The notes: generated from the letters alone by a model not told the origin. Positions 15,143-23,448 are shown, numbered from the stretch's first letter. The stretch is DNA of 42,732 nt from Lactovum sp047974165 (GCA_047974165.1 JBKECB010000080.1:1-42732); one strand, 5' to 3'. Program-made: numbers and translations.

Positions 15143-17596
15143 TTAATTGCTTTCCTTAGTTTCTTCTGTAACATCCTCTTCTTCAGGATCGACAAGAGCT
15201 AAAGTGACAATCTTAGCTCCTTCATCAAGTTTCATTACTTTAACTCCTTGAGTATTACGGCTTAGATGAGAGAGGTTAGACGTACTTGTCCGAATGATGA
15301 CACCTGTATCTGTGATAATCATCATATCTTCATCTCCATTAATAGCTACTAAACCAGCAAGTTTTCCAGTTTTTGGAGTGACTTTCATAACTTTAAGTCC
15401 TTTACCTCCACGACCTTTAACAGGGTATTCTGTCGCACTTGTACGCTTTCCAAGACCATTTTCAGAAATTACTAGAACTTCTTGTTCATCTGTCACAATA
15501 GAACTTCCAACAACAAAGTCGTCCTCTCGGAGTTTAATTCCTCTTACTCCTGCTGCAGTTCGTCCCATATTACGAATAGTATTTGATTTAAATCGTGTTG
15601 AGTAACCTTCATGAGTCCCTATAATTACGTCATTTTCTTCTTGTACACACAATACATTTATAAGCTCATCATCTTCTCTTAGACCTACTGCTTTCAGACC
15701 ATTTGTTCGAATTTTAGAGAATTGACTTACCTCAGTCCGCTTTACAATTCCTTTTTTCGTGATAAAGAAAAGATAAGTTGTTTCATCTTTTTTAATATTA
15801 ATAACGGTTGCAATTTTTTCTGCTTCTTCTAACTTTAAAAGATTAACAATTGGTAAGCCTTTAGCAGTCCGTCCATATTCTGGAATTTCATAACCCTTCA
15901 TTTGATAAACACGTCCTAAATTAGTGAAAAAGAGAAGTTGATCATGAGTATTTGCTGAAATCAAATGTTGAACAAAGTCATCATCAGACATTCCAATTCC
16001 TTGTACTCCTCGTCCTCCACGTTTTTGAGCACGGAATTCATCATTATTTAAACGTTTAATATAGCCTTTATTTGACAAGGTGATAAGAACATCTTCTTCT
16101 TCAATCAAGTCTTCATCTTCAATAGACATCACTTCACCTACAAGAAGTTTTGTACGTCGAGCATCTGAATATTTTTCACGAACTTCATGAAGTTCTTCAC
16201 GAATAATTGTTTTAACTCTTTCTGGTTTTGCAAGAATGTCTTTCAAATCTGCAATTAAAGCTATTAATTCTTGATACTCTTTTTCAATCTTATCACGTTC
16301 TAGTCCAGTCAAACGACGAAGACGCATGTCTAAAATAGCCTGTGATTGTTTTTCAGAAAGTTGGAACTCAGACATCATCGTCGCTTGAGCTAAGGCGTCT
16401 GTCTCAGATTCACGAATAATTTTAATAATTCGATCAATATGATCAAGGGCAATACGTAAACCTTCTAGAATATGAGCACGTGCTTCTGCTCGATCTTTAT
16501 CAAATTTTGTTCGGCGAGTAACAACTTCAATCTGATGAGAAATATAATTTTCTAAAATTTCTTTTAGTGATAGAACTTTTGGAATTCCATTTTCAATGGC
16601 CAACATATTAAAGCCAAAGTTTGTTTGTAAAGAGGTTAATTTAAATAAATTATTTAAAACAACAGAAGCTGAGGCATCACGTCTAATTTCAATAATTAAA
16701 CGAACTCCCTCTCGAGAAGACTCATCTCGACAGGCTGTAATTCCATCAATGCGTTTTTCTTGAGCAAGTCGTACAATATGCTCGTGAACCTTTGCCTTAT
16801 TTACCATGTAAGGAAATTCAGTCACTACAATACGTTCACGTCCTGATTTAGTTTCTTCTATTTCAGTCTTTGCTCGAAGTGTGATTGATCCTTTTCCTGT
16901 TTCATAAGCTTTAAAAATTCCTGTTTTACCTAAGACTAAAGCTCCAGTTGGAAAATCTGGTCCTGGAATTACTTCCATCAACTCACGAGTAGTTACCTCA
17001 GGATTTTCCATCAGCATACTTACCGCATCAATCGTTTCAGCTAAATTATGTGGTGGGATATTTGTCGCCATTCCAACCGCAATTCCTGTTGTTCCATTTA
17101 CAAGTAAATTGGGAAAACGTGCGGGTAAAACTTCAGGTTCACGTTCATTTCCGTCATAATTATCAATAAAATTAACAGTATTTTTATTAATATCTCGCAA
17201 CATTTCAATGGTAATTTTTGCCATCCTAGCCTCAGTATAACGTTGAGCTGCTGCACCATCACCATCCATGGAACCAAAATTTCCGTGTCCATCAACTAAC
17301 ATATGACGATAAGACCACCACTGAGCCATACGAACCATTGCATCATAAATAGACGTATCACCATGTGGATGATATTTACCCATAACATCACCAGTGATAC
17401 GTGCTGATTTTTTATGAGGTTTATCAGGTGTATTTCCAAGTTCATTCATTCCATAAAGAATACGACGATGAACTGGCTTCAAGCCATCTCTTACATCAGG
17501 AAGGGCACGCGATACAATAACAGACATTGCATAGTCAATAAAGCTCGTTCTCATTTCCTTTGTAAGATTTACTTCTACAATATTTTTATCTTCCAT
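15143..17596 (-). CDS. gyrA: DNA gyrase subunit A
   Basis: An 817-residue type II topoisomerase subunit that introduces negative supercoils with GyrB. The N-terminal winged-helix breakage-reunion domain has the active-site tyrosine Y120 in AAQRYTEARM and the quinolone-pocket segment KYHPHGDTSIYDAMVRMAQ. At the positions equivalent to E. coli S83 and D87 this protein has T81 and D85. The C-terminal beta-pinwheel follows (about 500-800), with the GyrA-box candidate QKRGGRGVQG near 530 marking it as gyrase rather than ParC. The tail is acidic. It is transcribed alone from an extended -10 promoter. Confidence 0.97.
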   Translation of the reverse strand: MEDKNIVEVNLTKEMRTSFIDYAMSVIVSRALPDVRDGLKPVHRRILYGMNELGNTPDKPHKKSARITGDVMGKYHPHGDTSIYDAMVRMAQWWSYRHMLVDGHGNFGSMDGDGAAAQRYTEARMAKITIEMLRDINKNTVNFIDNYDGNEREPEVLPARFPNLLVNGTTGIAVGMATNIPPHNLAETIDAVSMLMENPEVTTRELMEVIPGPDFPTGALVLGKTGIFKAYETGKGSITLRAKTEIEETKSGRERIVVTEFPYMVNKAKVHEHIVRLAQEKRIDGITACRDESSREGVRLIIEIRRDASASVVLNNLFKLTSLQTNFGFNMLAIENGIPKVLSLKEILENYISHQIEVVTRRTKFDKDRAEARAHILEGLRIALDHIDRIIKIIRESETDALAQATMMSEFQLSEKQSQAILDMRLRRLTGLERDKIEKEYQELIALIADLKDILAKPERVKTIIREELHEVREKYSDARRTKLLVGEVMSIEDEDLIEEEDVLITLSNKGYIKRLNNDEFRAQKRGGRGVQGIGMSDDDFVQHLISANTHDQLLFFTNLGRVYQMKGYEIPEYGRTAKGLPIVNLLKLEEAEKIATVINIKKDETTYLFFITKKGIVKRTEVSQFSKIRTNGLKAVGLREDDELINVLCVQEENDVIIGTHEGYSTRFKSNTIRNMGRTAAGVRGIKLREDDFVVGSSIVTDEQEVLVISENGLGKRTSATEYPVKGRGGKGLKVMKVTPKTGKLAGLVAINGDEDMMIITDTGVIIRTSTSNLSHLSRNTQGVKVMKLDEGAKIVTLALVDPEEEDVTEETKESN

Positions 17597-17631
17597 TTTT
17601 ACCTATTTCTAAAATCTTTACAATTGTTACT

Positions 17632-17640
17632 ATTATACCA
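17632..17640 (-). promoter_or_regulatory. gyrA extended -10 promoter
   Basis: Minus strand TGGTATAAT; the -35 region is weak (TGTCAA). It lies about 35 bases upstream of the gyrA ATG. Gyrase promoters are often supercoiling-sensitive, but nothing here proves that. Confidence 0.6.
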
Positions 17641-17665
17641 AAAGATAAGCTACTTTGACAGTAAG

Positions 17666-17720
17666 AGTCCTAACTTTTTATAGCAAAAAAGACAGAAAAC
17701 TGTCTCTTTGCTTTAGGACT
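17666..17720 (-). terminator. Nested terminator hairpin upstream of gyrA
   Basis: An outer repeat AGTCCTAA (17666-17673) and TTAGGACT (17713-17720) encloses a second hairpin GACAG-AAAA-CTGTC (17691-17704). On the minus strand CTGTC runs into TTTTTTGC. It ends the membrane-protein transcript. Confidence 0.75.
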
Positions 17721-17725
17721 TAATT

Positions 17726-18436
17726 TTATTCTTCTAAATCATACTCTTCAATTTTTTTAACAATTAAAGCATAATGGCTAAAACAGTAAATACCTGCTAG
17801 TATCGCTCCAAGTACTGCTTGGAAAAAATCCCCCATAGTATCTAAAAGTCCTGGGTCTATAAAGCGACCGGAAGGACGAAGATAAGGACTGGGATCAAAA
17901 TTTTCTGGATTTTCAATGATAATACTTCTTTGCATATTTCCATCTGTTAAGTAATCATAAGAAAATTCATAAAACTCCCAGAAGACAGCCAAAGAAATAC
18001 TAATTAATACTCCAACAATAACCATATATAAAATATAAGGAGTCCTATTTATTTCTCCAAAACGTTTGACGATAACAAAACTCGTTAAGATAATACAAAG
18101 GATTCCAAGTAAAATACCAGAAACAAAATGCAAAATATCATCCCAAAATTCAAATTTTTCATAAAAATTAAGAAAACTTCCCAAATAAGAGGAAAAGAAA
18201 GTGAAGATAATTGCAATATAAAAAAATGCTGATGGAATAAAAAATAATTTTTCTTTAAATAGTTTTTCAGAATAAAGATAAGCTAGTAAAAATAAAGAGG
18301 TAATGATAATGACGTTTAAAGAAATAAGCTCTTTTCCTATAAAGAAAAAATAAAGATTAAATAAACTTCCACTTAATATAATAAAAAGGAAACTTCCTTT
18401 AACAATCTTATCAGAGTAATTTTTAAATTTGTTCAA
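17726..18436 (-). CDS. Polytopic membrane protein, YjdF/DUF2238-like
   Basis: A 236-residue protein with about six membrane helices (near 13-32, 37-52, 64-88, 100-125, 135-155 and 205-225). Polar motifs within the membrane region, FWDDILHFVSG (about 97-107), FWEFYEFSYD (about 152-161) and DTMGDF (about 199-204), match the DUF2238/YjdF group of unknown function. The start codon is TTG, with AAAGGA nine bases upstream. It ends at a nested hairpin and does not obviously belong to an operon. Confidence 0.6.
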   Translation of the reverse strand: MNKFKNYSDKIVKGSFLFIILSGSLFNLYFFFIGKELISLNVIIITSLFLLAYLYSEKLFKEKLFFIPSAFFYIAIIFTFFSSYLGSFLNFYEKFEFWDDILHFVSGILLGILCIILTSFVIVKRFGEINRTPYILYMVIVGVLISISLAVFWEFYEFSYDYLTDGNMQRSIIIENPENFDPSPYLRPSGRFIDPGLLDTMGDFFQAVLGAILAGIYCFSHYALIVKKIEEYDLEE

Positions 18437-18495
18437 AATATATCATCCTTTCAATTTCTATTTATTTTATACTTAGAAAAAGAAAAAACAAGGAA

Positions 18496-19233
18496 TTAGT
18501 CTTTCTTCCAAGTAATTTCTATCTGACATTTATCTTCATTAATACTATGATAACTTGTCATACCCTGCTTCAAAACATAACTCTTAACTTTTTCACCATA
18601 AAGAACTTCATGTTGATATTTAATAAAAATTTCTACTGGAAAATAATGACTTAAAAAGTTTAAATCTAAAGGAGCGGTTGCCCAATCATAGTATTTACTA
18701 TTATTCACATGCTGATTCATATCAATATCAGAAAAACGAATATTATAATCTTCAGAAATAAGCTCATTATTTTTCTTAAGGTCAGAAAAATTTTGAAAGC
18801 GATGACCACGAATTATTTTTTTAATTTGAACTGTTTCATAAGGTTGGATAATCTCATCTACAACTTTCATAATTTTCCGACTTTTTTCATCCATTAAGAC
18901 CCAAGTTGAATGAATGGTTAAGATAAGTGTGTTTTCTTCATCAAAAAATCTAAAATCACGATAGCAAAAAAATTTATTATAACCAACAGACTCAGTCTCA
19001 ATTTTTATCTTTTCAGTAAAAGTAGGTAAACGAGTAATTTCAAGATGATACTCCGTAATCACCCAGAACATCTGATAATGTTCACGGAGCCATTCTTCAC
19101 CTCTACCAAGGAAGTCAGATTGCTCACCAGATATATGTAATGCAACATTTAAAAGAGCAGGAATCATCATTTTTCCTGAAAGATCTGATTGATAAAATGG
19201 AACAAGAAAATTATTAGAATATACATTTGCCAT
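18496..19233 (-). CDS. Acyl-ACP thioesterase
   Basis: A 245-residue double-hotdog thioesterase that releases fatty acids from acyl-carrier protein. The N-terminal hotdog (about 1-130) holds LGRGEEWLREHYQMFWVI; the C-terminal hotdog holds DMNQHVNNSKYYDW (about 167-180), the conserved Asn-His-Val-Asn-Asn pattern of the plant and bacterial Fat family. It follows the GH25 gene by 21 bases and is probably cotranscribed with it. The nearest good Shine-Dalgarno (AAGGAG) is about 17 bases before the ATG, further than usual, so the start or the translation mode is slightly uncertain. Confidence 0.9.
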   Translation of the reverse strand: MANVYSNNFLVPFYQSDLSGKMMIPALLNVALHISGEQSDFLGRGEEWLREHYQMFWVITEYHLEITRLPTFTEKIKIETESVGYNKFFCYRDFRFFDEENTLILTIHSTWVLMDEKSRKIMKVVDEIIQPYETVQIKKIIRGHRFQNFSDLKKNNELISEDYNIRFSDIDMNQHVNNSKYYDWATAPLDLNFLSHYFPVEIFIKYQHEVLYGEKVKSYVLKQGMTSYHSINEDKCQIEITWKKD

Positions 19234-19254
19234 AATTTTAATTATGTTAACTCC

Positions 19255-20067
19255 TTATTTTGCTGATAAAAATAATTTTTGATAATCTTGTTGTGTTAGG
19301 ATTCGATTTAAATCTACAGGTCCATCATAACCTGCAATCATACCAACAGCTGTATATTGTTGAATCTGAAAAGGACGGTCACTAGATTGTAAGGCTGAAT
19401 AAAATCCTTTATCCTCCACACCATAATAAGCAAGCCAAACAGCATCAAATTTATTAGTGTTAATTTTATTAGTCGTCAAAAATCCATCTGTTGAATAAAT
19501 TCCAATATTTTTAGCACCGAGCTTTTCTAGTTCTGCACGGTATGCTTCAACTCCAGCATTCATATCCTTCATCGTTGCAATCTCTACATCAACCCACCAA
19601 AAAGTTGGTTGATATTCTTGGGCTCTTTCATAGAAAGCACGTGCTTCTTTTTTAACATTTTTTATAGAGGTAATATTTGCAAAGGCATAAACAGAAACAG
19701 GAATTCCTTTAGCCTGTAAATTTGTAATGTGATACTTAAAAGTTGGATCAGAGCCATCTTTATTTACTGTAACAGTCTCTCCAGCTTTTATTCCATCTTG
19801 GACACGAATAATAGCACCTGAAATATTTTCAGAAAGAAGATCATAATCAATTGACTCTACCGGCTGGTAAGCTGATAAATCAATAACAGGTTTTTCAACC
19901 AAATTAATATCTCCTGTTTTTAATTCCTCTCTTATATCGGGTAAGGAAGAATATGCTTCACCAGGTTTTGGGGGCTCAGTTGATCTTATAAATATAATTA
20001 AAAAGGACGCTAGACCAACTAGTACAAGTGTTATCAATAAACTTGTCAATTTTAATTTTTTTCGCAT
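19255..20067 (-). CDS. Membrane-anchored GH25 muramidase-like protein
   Basis: A 270-residue protein with a basic N-terminus, one membrane segment (about 9-28) and a glycoside hydrolase family 25 domain. Active-site candidates are D63 in VIDLSAYQP and D160/E162 in WWVDVEIATM; the fold ends with AGYDGPVDLNRI, typical of the family. It should cleave the MurNAc-GlcNAc bond of peptidoglycan outside the membrane. No signal-peptidase site is evident, so it is likely retained. It has no Shine-Dalgarno; TGATAAAAT lies six bases before the ATG. It sits between hemW and the thioesterase gene. Confidence 0.87.
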   Translation of the reverse strand: MRKKLKLTSLLITLVLVGLASFLIIFIRSTEPPKPGEAYSSLPDIREELKTGDINLVEKPVIDLSAYQPVESIDYDLLSENISGAIIRVQDGIKAGETVTVNKDGSDPTFKYHITNLQAKGIPVSVYAFANITSIKNVKKEARAFYERAQEYQPTFWWVDVEIATMKDMNAGVEAYRAELEKLGAKNIGIYSTDGFLTTNKINTNKFDAVWLAYYGVEDKGFYSALQSSDRPFQIQQYTAVGMIAGYDGPVDLNRILTQQDYQKLFLSAK

Positions 20068-20073
20068 AAAACT

Positions 20074-20082
20074 ATTTTATCA
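20074..20082 (-). promoter_or_regulatory. GH25-gene extended -10 promoter, leaderless layout
   Basis: Minus strand TGATAAAAT, six bases (AGTTTT), then ATG. There is no Shine-Dalgarno between box and start. It lies just past the hemW stop codon. Confidence 0.6.
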
Positions 20083-20086
20083 CATT

Positions 20087-21208
20087 TCAATCATCTAGTA
20101 AAAATTTCTCAAATATTTCATTTCCAAGTTCAAATCCTCTTTCTGTTAAAGAAAGAAAATTATTCTCAAAATAAACAAGATCAGTAGTTATTAATTGTTC
20201 TAAAACTGACGGATAAATATCTTCAAATTTAACTTGAAATTTTTCTTCAAAATGACTAATAGAAACTCCTTCTTTTTTTCTAAGTCCGAGAAACATTTCT
20301 TCTTCCATTTTTTCTTTTTGTTTTAAAATATCTTCATGCACTCGTTTATTTTGATTTTCTAAATAATGATGGACTGGTCCATAATTTTTATAACGAATAC
20401 CATTTAAATATCCTGAAGCTCCTGCACCAACTCCATAATACTCTACATTATTCCAGTAAGTTAAGTTATGTTTACTTTCATAGTTTTCTTTTGAAAAGTT
20501 TGAAATTTCATAATGCTGATACCCTGACGTTGCAAGAACAGAGCGAATATACTGATACATTTCTATATTTTTATCATCAGAAGGAAGGGTTAAAATACCC
20601 GTACGCTGCATATTCATAAAGCGAGTATGATCTTCTAAAATAAGACTATAAAGAGCTACATGAGGAAGGTCAAGACTTAAAAATCTCTCTAAATCTTCTT
20701 GAATCATTTCTAAAGTTTGACCAGGTAATCCATAAATTAGATCAATTGTGATATTATCAAAGTTTGCATTTTTTAACTTTTCAATAGACTGATACACATC
20801 ATCCCGATTATGTGTACGTCCTATTTTCTTTAAAAGTTTGTTATTAAATGTCTGAACACCTAGAGAAATACGATTGACAGGTGAGTTTTTTAAAACCAAA
20901 ATCATCTCATCAGATAAATCACCAGGATTAGCTTCAACACTAAACTCTTCTAGGTAAGAAAGATCAAGATTTTCTACTAGGGCTGAAAGTAACTTCTCCA
21001 TTTGTTTTGCTGTTAGCACAGTTGGTGTGCCTCCGCCGATATAAAGAGTACGAAGCTTTCTAATATCATAACTTTTAAATTCTTGGATTAATTCCTCAAT
21101 ATAGTCATCTACAGGCTGACCTTGAAGTAATACTTTGGCAAAATCACAATAATAACAAATTTGTGAACAAAAGGGAATGTGAATATAAGCAGCAGTTGGT
21201 TTTTTCAT
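20087..21208 (-). CDS. hemW: Heme chaperone HemW (radical SAM)
   Basis: A 373-residue radical SAM protein. The iron-sulfur cluster motif is C14, C18 and C21 in CSQICYYCDF, and the SAM-binding GGGTPT is near residue 58. The C-terminal HemW domain carries TYWNNVEYYGVGAGASGYL (about 250-268). The family was once called oxygen-independent coproporphyrinogen oxidase but acts as a heme-binding chaperone; lactococcal HemW has been shown to bind heme. The ATG has no Shine-Dalgarno, and TGATAAAAT ends six bases upstream. The promoter abuts the tpiA terminator. Confidence 0.94.
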   Translation of the reverse strand: MKKPTAAYIHIPFCSQICYYCDFAKVLLQGQPVDDYIEELIQEFKSYDIRKLRTLYIGGGTPTVLTAKQMEKLLSALVENLDLSYLEEFSVEANPGDLSDEMILVLKNSPVNRISLGVQTFNNKLLKKIGRTHNRDDVYQSIEKLKNANFDNITIDLIYGLPGQTLEMIQEDLERFLSLDLPHVALYSLILEDHTRFMNMQRTGILTLPSDDKNIEMYQYIRSVLATSGYQHYEISNFSKENYESKHNLTYWNNVEYYGVGAGASGYLNGIRYKNYGPVHHYLENQNKRVHEDILKQKEKMEEEMFLGLRKKEGVSISHFEEKFQVKFEDIYPSVLEQLITTDLVYFENNFLSLTERGFELGNEIFEKFLLDD

Positions 21209-21214
21209 AATTTA

Positions 21215-21223
21215 ATTTTATCA
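21215..21223 (-). promoter_or_regulatory. hemW extended -10 promoter, leaderless layout
   Basis: Minus strand TGATAAAAT, TAAATT, ATG. The box lies immediately after the tpiA terminator hairpin, whose arm occupies the -35 region. Box-to-ATG sequence is the same as for the HAD gene. Confidence 0.6.
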
Positions 21224-21225
21224 AA

Positions 21226-21269
21226 AATATAAATAAAAATCAGAAATTATTCTGATTTTTATTTATATT
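21226..21269 (-). terminator. tpiA terminator, 20-bp perfect hairpin
   Basis: Arms at 21226-21245 and 21250-21269 are perfectly complementary around ATTA. It begins 2 bases after the tpiA stop codon and is very AT-rich apart from TCAGAA/TTCTGA at the tip. Confidence 0.85.
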
Positions 21270-21271
21270 AT

Positions 21272-22024
21272 TTAAAAGTTTAATAAAGCAAGGAAACTTT
21301 CTGAATCAAGACTTGCACCACCTACTAAGGCACCGTCAATATTTTCTTTAGACATTAACTCAGCAATAGTTTCAGGTTTTACTGATCCGCCATATTGGAT
21401 ACGGACAGCTTCTGAAACTTCTTTTCCATAAATTTTTTCAATAACAGATCGAACCACACCACATGTTTCGTTAGCAATTTCAGCTGTTGCTGTTTTTCCT
21501 GTACCAATTGCCCAGATTGGCTCATAGGCGATAACCATATTAGCAACATCTTTTCCATCAATTCCTGAAAGCCCAGCTTCGATTTGTGAGGTCACCCAGT
21601 TTGCAGTTTCACCTGCTTCAAAAGTTTCAAGACTCTCACCGCAACAAAGAATTGGTGTTACACCTGCAGCAATTAATGCCTTAGCTTTTTTATTAATATC
21701 CTCATCTGTTTCATGGAAATACTCACGACGCTCACTATGTCCAATGATAGAATATTCAATCTTCTCAGCAGCAAGCATAGTTGCTGAGATTTCACCTGTA
21801 TAAGCTCCTGAGTTTTCAAAATAAACATTTTCTGCAGCTACTTTCAAAGGATTATTTTGACGATGATGAACAAGCGGTAAAAGGTAAATAGCCGGTGCAG
21901 CAATAGCTACTTCAATCTTTTCAGGATTTGGAAGTTTTCCATCAATTTCAAAAAGGAAAGCAAAAGTTTCTTTTGAAGTTTTATTCATTTTCCAGTTACC
22001 AGCAATAAGTGGTTTACGTGACAT
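21272..22024 (-). CDS. tpiA: Triosephosphate isomerase
   Basis: A 250-residue TIM barrel that interconverts dihydroxyacetone phosphate and glyceraldehyde 3-phosphate in glycolysis. Motifs are GNWKMNK near the N-terminus (active-site lysine), IIGHSERRE near residue 93 (histidine), AYEPIWAIGTGK near 165 (catalytic glutamate and loop 6) and QYGGSVKPE near 207. The start is the ATG at 22024, because an in-frame TTG 12 bases upstream lies in the Shine-Dalgarno GGAG. It is monocistronic with a strong terminator. Confidence 0.97.
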   Translation of the reverse strand: MSRKPLIAGNWKMNKTSKETFAFLFEIDGKLPNPEKIEVAIAAPAIYLLPLVHHRQNNPLKVAAENVYFENSGAYTGEISATMLAAEKIEYSIIGHSERREYFHETDEDINKKAKALIAAGVTPILCCGESLETFEAGETANWVTSQIEAGLSGIDGKDVANMVIAYEPIWAIGTGKTATAEIANETCGVVRSVIEKIYGKEVSEAVRIQYGGSVKPETIAELMSKENIDGALVGGASLDSESFLALLNF

Positions 22025-22078
22025 TATATTCTCCAATCTATATTTGACTTTATTTTATAATAAAGAACTGTTAAGTTT

Positions 22079-22103
22079 ATTTTATCACAATTTATGATAA
22101 AAT
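22079..22103 (+). promoter_or_regulatory. Palindrome over the lactonase-gene -10 box
   Basis: Perfect 9-bp inverted repeat ATTTTATCA (22079-22087) and TGATAAAAT (22095-22103), separated by 7 bases. The right arm is also an extended -10 box for the plus-strand gene. It may be an operator or only a coincidence of two -10 boxes facing opposite ways. Confidence 0.4.
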
Positions 22104-22149
22104 GTTAAAAGAAAGACATACGAGAAATCGTAAAAAGTAAGGTCATATC

Positions 22150-23172
22150 ATGAAAGAAAAAATACTATTATCTGGTTACACTAAACGTTTATCTAAGGGA
22201 ATTTATTCTGTTACTCTAGATACTGAGACTGAAGAACTCTCAGATTTAGCTGAACTTATTTCAGTTTCAGGTCCAACTTATCTGGCATTAGATAAGAAAA
22301 ATCATCTTTATTCTGTTGCTGCTGGCAAAGAAGCAAATGGTGGTCTTTCTTCTTTTAGCTTTAATGGTCAAGACATAAGCTTCCTTAATTCTGTCTTTGA
22401 AGAAGGAGCTCCTCACTGTCACCTATCAGTTGATGAAGAAAAAAACTTAGTGTATGCTGCAAATTATCATAAAGGTGAGGTGCATACTTATCATCGTCTT
22501 ACAGATGGATCATTAGAGCTTTCTGATTTTGTTAAACATGAGGACCATCATGGACCTAAGCCTGAGCAAAATGCTCCACATTGCCACTATGCTGGACTCA
22601 CACCTGATCAAAAGTTAGTTGTTTGTGATTTAGGTAATGATGAACTTTATATTTATGATGTAAGTGATGAAGGAAAGCTAAGTCAGTCTTTTGTTTATAA
22701 ATCTGCTGAAGGTGCTGGACCTCGTCACATTGTCTTTTCTTCTGACGGACATACAGCATTTCTTGCATGTGAGTTAGATTCGACAGTCGAAGTTTTAAGC
22801 TATGAAAATGGACAATTCTCACTTTTACAAAAAATATCAACTCTTCCTGCTGAGCATCAAACATTTAATGGTGTTGCAGCAATTCGTCTTTCATCAGATA
22901 ATAACTTCTTATACGTTTCAAATCGTGGGCATAATTCTATCACTATTTATAAAGTAGAAGGACAGTCTTTAGAACTTCTGTCTATCATAAAAACAGAAGG
23001 GGAAATTCCGCGTGATTTTAATCTTATAGGAGATGAAAATTTCCTTCTTGTCGCTCATCAAGAGTCAGATAATCTCACACTTTTCAAAAGAGATAAGCTA
23101 ACTGGACAATTAAAAATTAAACAAAAAGACTTCTTTTGTCCTGAAGCTACTTGTGTAGTCCCTCTCATTTAA
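22150..23172 (+). CDS. pgl: Lactonase family seven-bladed propeller (probable 6-phosphogluconolactonase)
   Basis: A 340-residue YbhE/Pgl-type beta-propeller. Repeated blade motifs are visible, including GAPHCHLSVDEEKNLVYAAN (about 84-103), NAPHCHYAGLTPDQ (about 141-154), GAGPRHIVFSSDG (about 190-202) and LYVSNRGHNSITIY (about 256-269). The histidines and arginine in these motifs line the active site of related enzymes. The family hydrolyses 6-phosphogluconolactone in the pentose phosphate pathway, though some members act on other lactones. A clear AAGG precedes the ATG. The gene stands alone between tpiA (divergent) and a small ORF. Confidence 0.87.
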   Translation: MKEKILLSGYTKRLSKGIYSVTLDTETEELSDLAELISVSGPTYLALDKKNHLYSVAAGKEANGGLSSFSFNGQDISFLNSVFEEGAPHCHLSVDEEKNLVYAANYHKGEVHTYHRLTDGSLELSDFVKHEDHHGPKPEQNAPHCHYAGLTPDQKLVVCDLGNDELYIYDVSDEGKLSQSFVYKSAEGAGPRHIVFSSDGHTAFLACELDSTVEVLSYENGQFSLLQKISTLPAEHQTFNGVAAIRLSSDNNFLYVSNRGHNSITIYKVEGQSLELLSIIKTEGEIPRDFNLIGDENFLLVAHQESDNLTLFKRDKLTGQLKIKQKDFFCPEATCVVPLI

Positions 23173-23180
23173 GAAATATA

Positions 23181-23189
23181 TGGTATACT
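23181..23189 (+). promoter_or_regulatory. Promoter of the 59-aa ORF
   Basis: Extended -10 TGGTATACT ending 36 bases before the ATG. No good -35 box. It lies just after the lactonase stop codon. Confidence 0.6.
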
Positions 23190-23225
23190 TGGCTAGTAAC
23201 AAAAAATATTTAAAGGAGAATACAG

Positions 23226-23405
23226 ATGGATAATCTAGATAACCTCGTAGAAAAAGCCAAGGGAGTAACTGAAAACATTCCTGAGGATATGAAACAAAAG
23301 GCCGGTGACGTGATCGATGGCTTGCAAGAAAAATTACCTGAAGGTATCGGCAGTAAAGTTGATGGCGTTCTTGATGATTTACAAGATAAACTTGGTTTAA
23401 ACTAA
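23226..23405 (+). CDS. Small acidic helical protein, 59 residues
   Basis: An open frame from ATG with a consensus AAAGGAG, its own extended -10 promoter and a strong terminator. The product is acidic, rich in Asp, Glu, Lys, Gly and Leu, without cysteine, tryptophan or a membrane segment. The second half reads as two related helical units separated by Pro-Glu-Gly-Ile-Gly (for example VIDGLQEKLPEG and VLDDLQDKLGLN). Codon choice is unlike its neighbours: GCC, GGC, ATC, GAC and GTG are common, which suggests a highly expressed gene. I do not recognise the family; resemblance to small stress proteins such as CsbD is only in composition. Confidence 0.8.
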   Translation: MDNLDNLVEKAKGVTENIPEDMKQKAGDVIDGLQEKLPEGIGSKVDGVLDDLQDKLGLN

Positions 23406-23418
23406 GCTAAGTTAAACA

Positions 23419-23448
23419 AAATACACAGGCTATAATGCCTGTGTATTT
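23419..23448. terminator. Convergent terminator between the 59-aa ORF and the P-type ATPase
   Basis: Arms AAATACACAGGC (23419-23430) and GCCTGTGTATTT (23437-23448), loop TATAAT, followed by a T-run on the plus strand and preceded by an A-run. It works for both converging genes. Confidence 0.88.

Noticed and set aside
22024..22036. Upstream TTG start for TpiA
   Set aside because: It overlaps the Shine-Dalgarno GGAG; the family starts at MSRKP.
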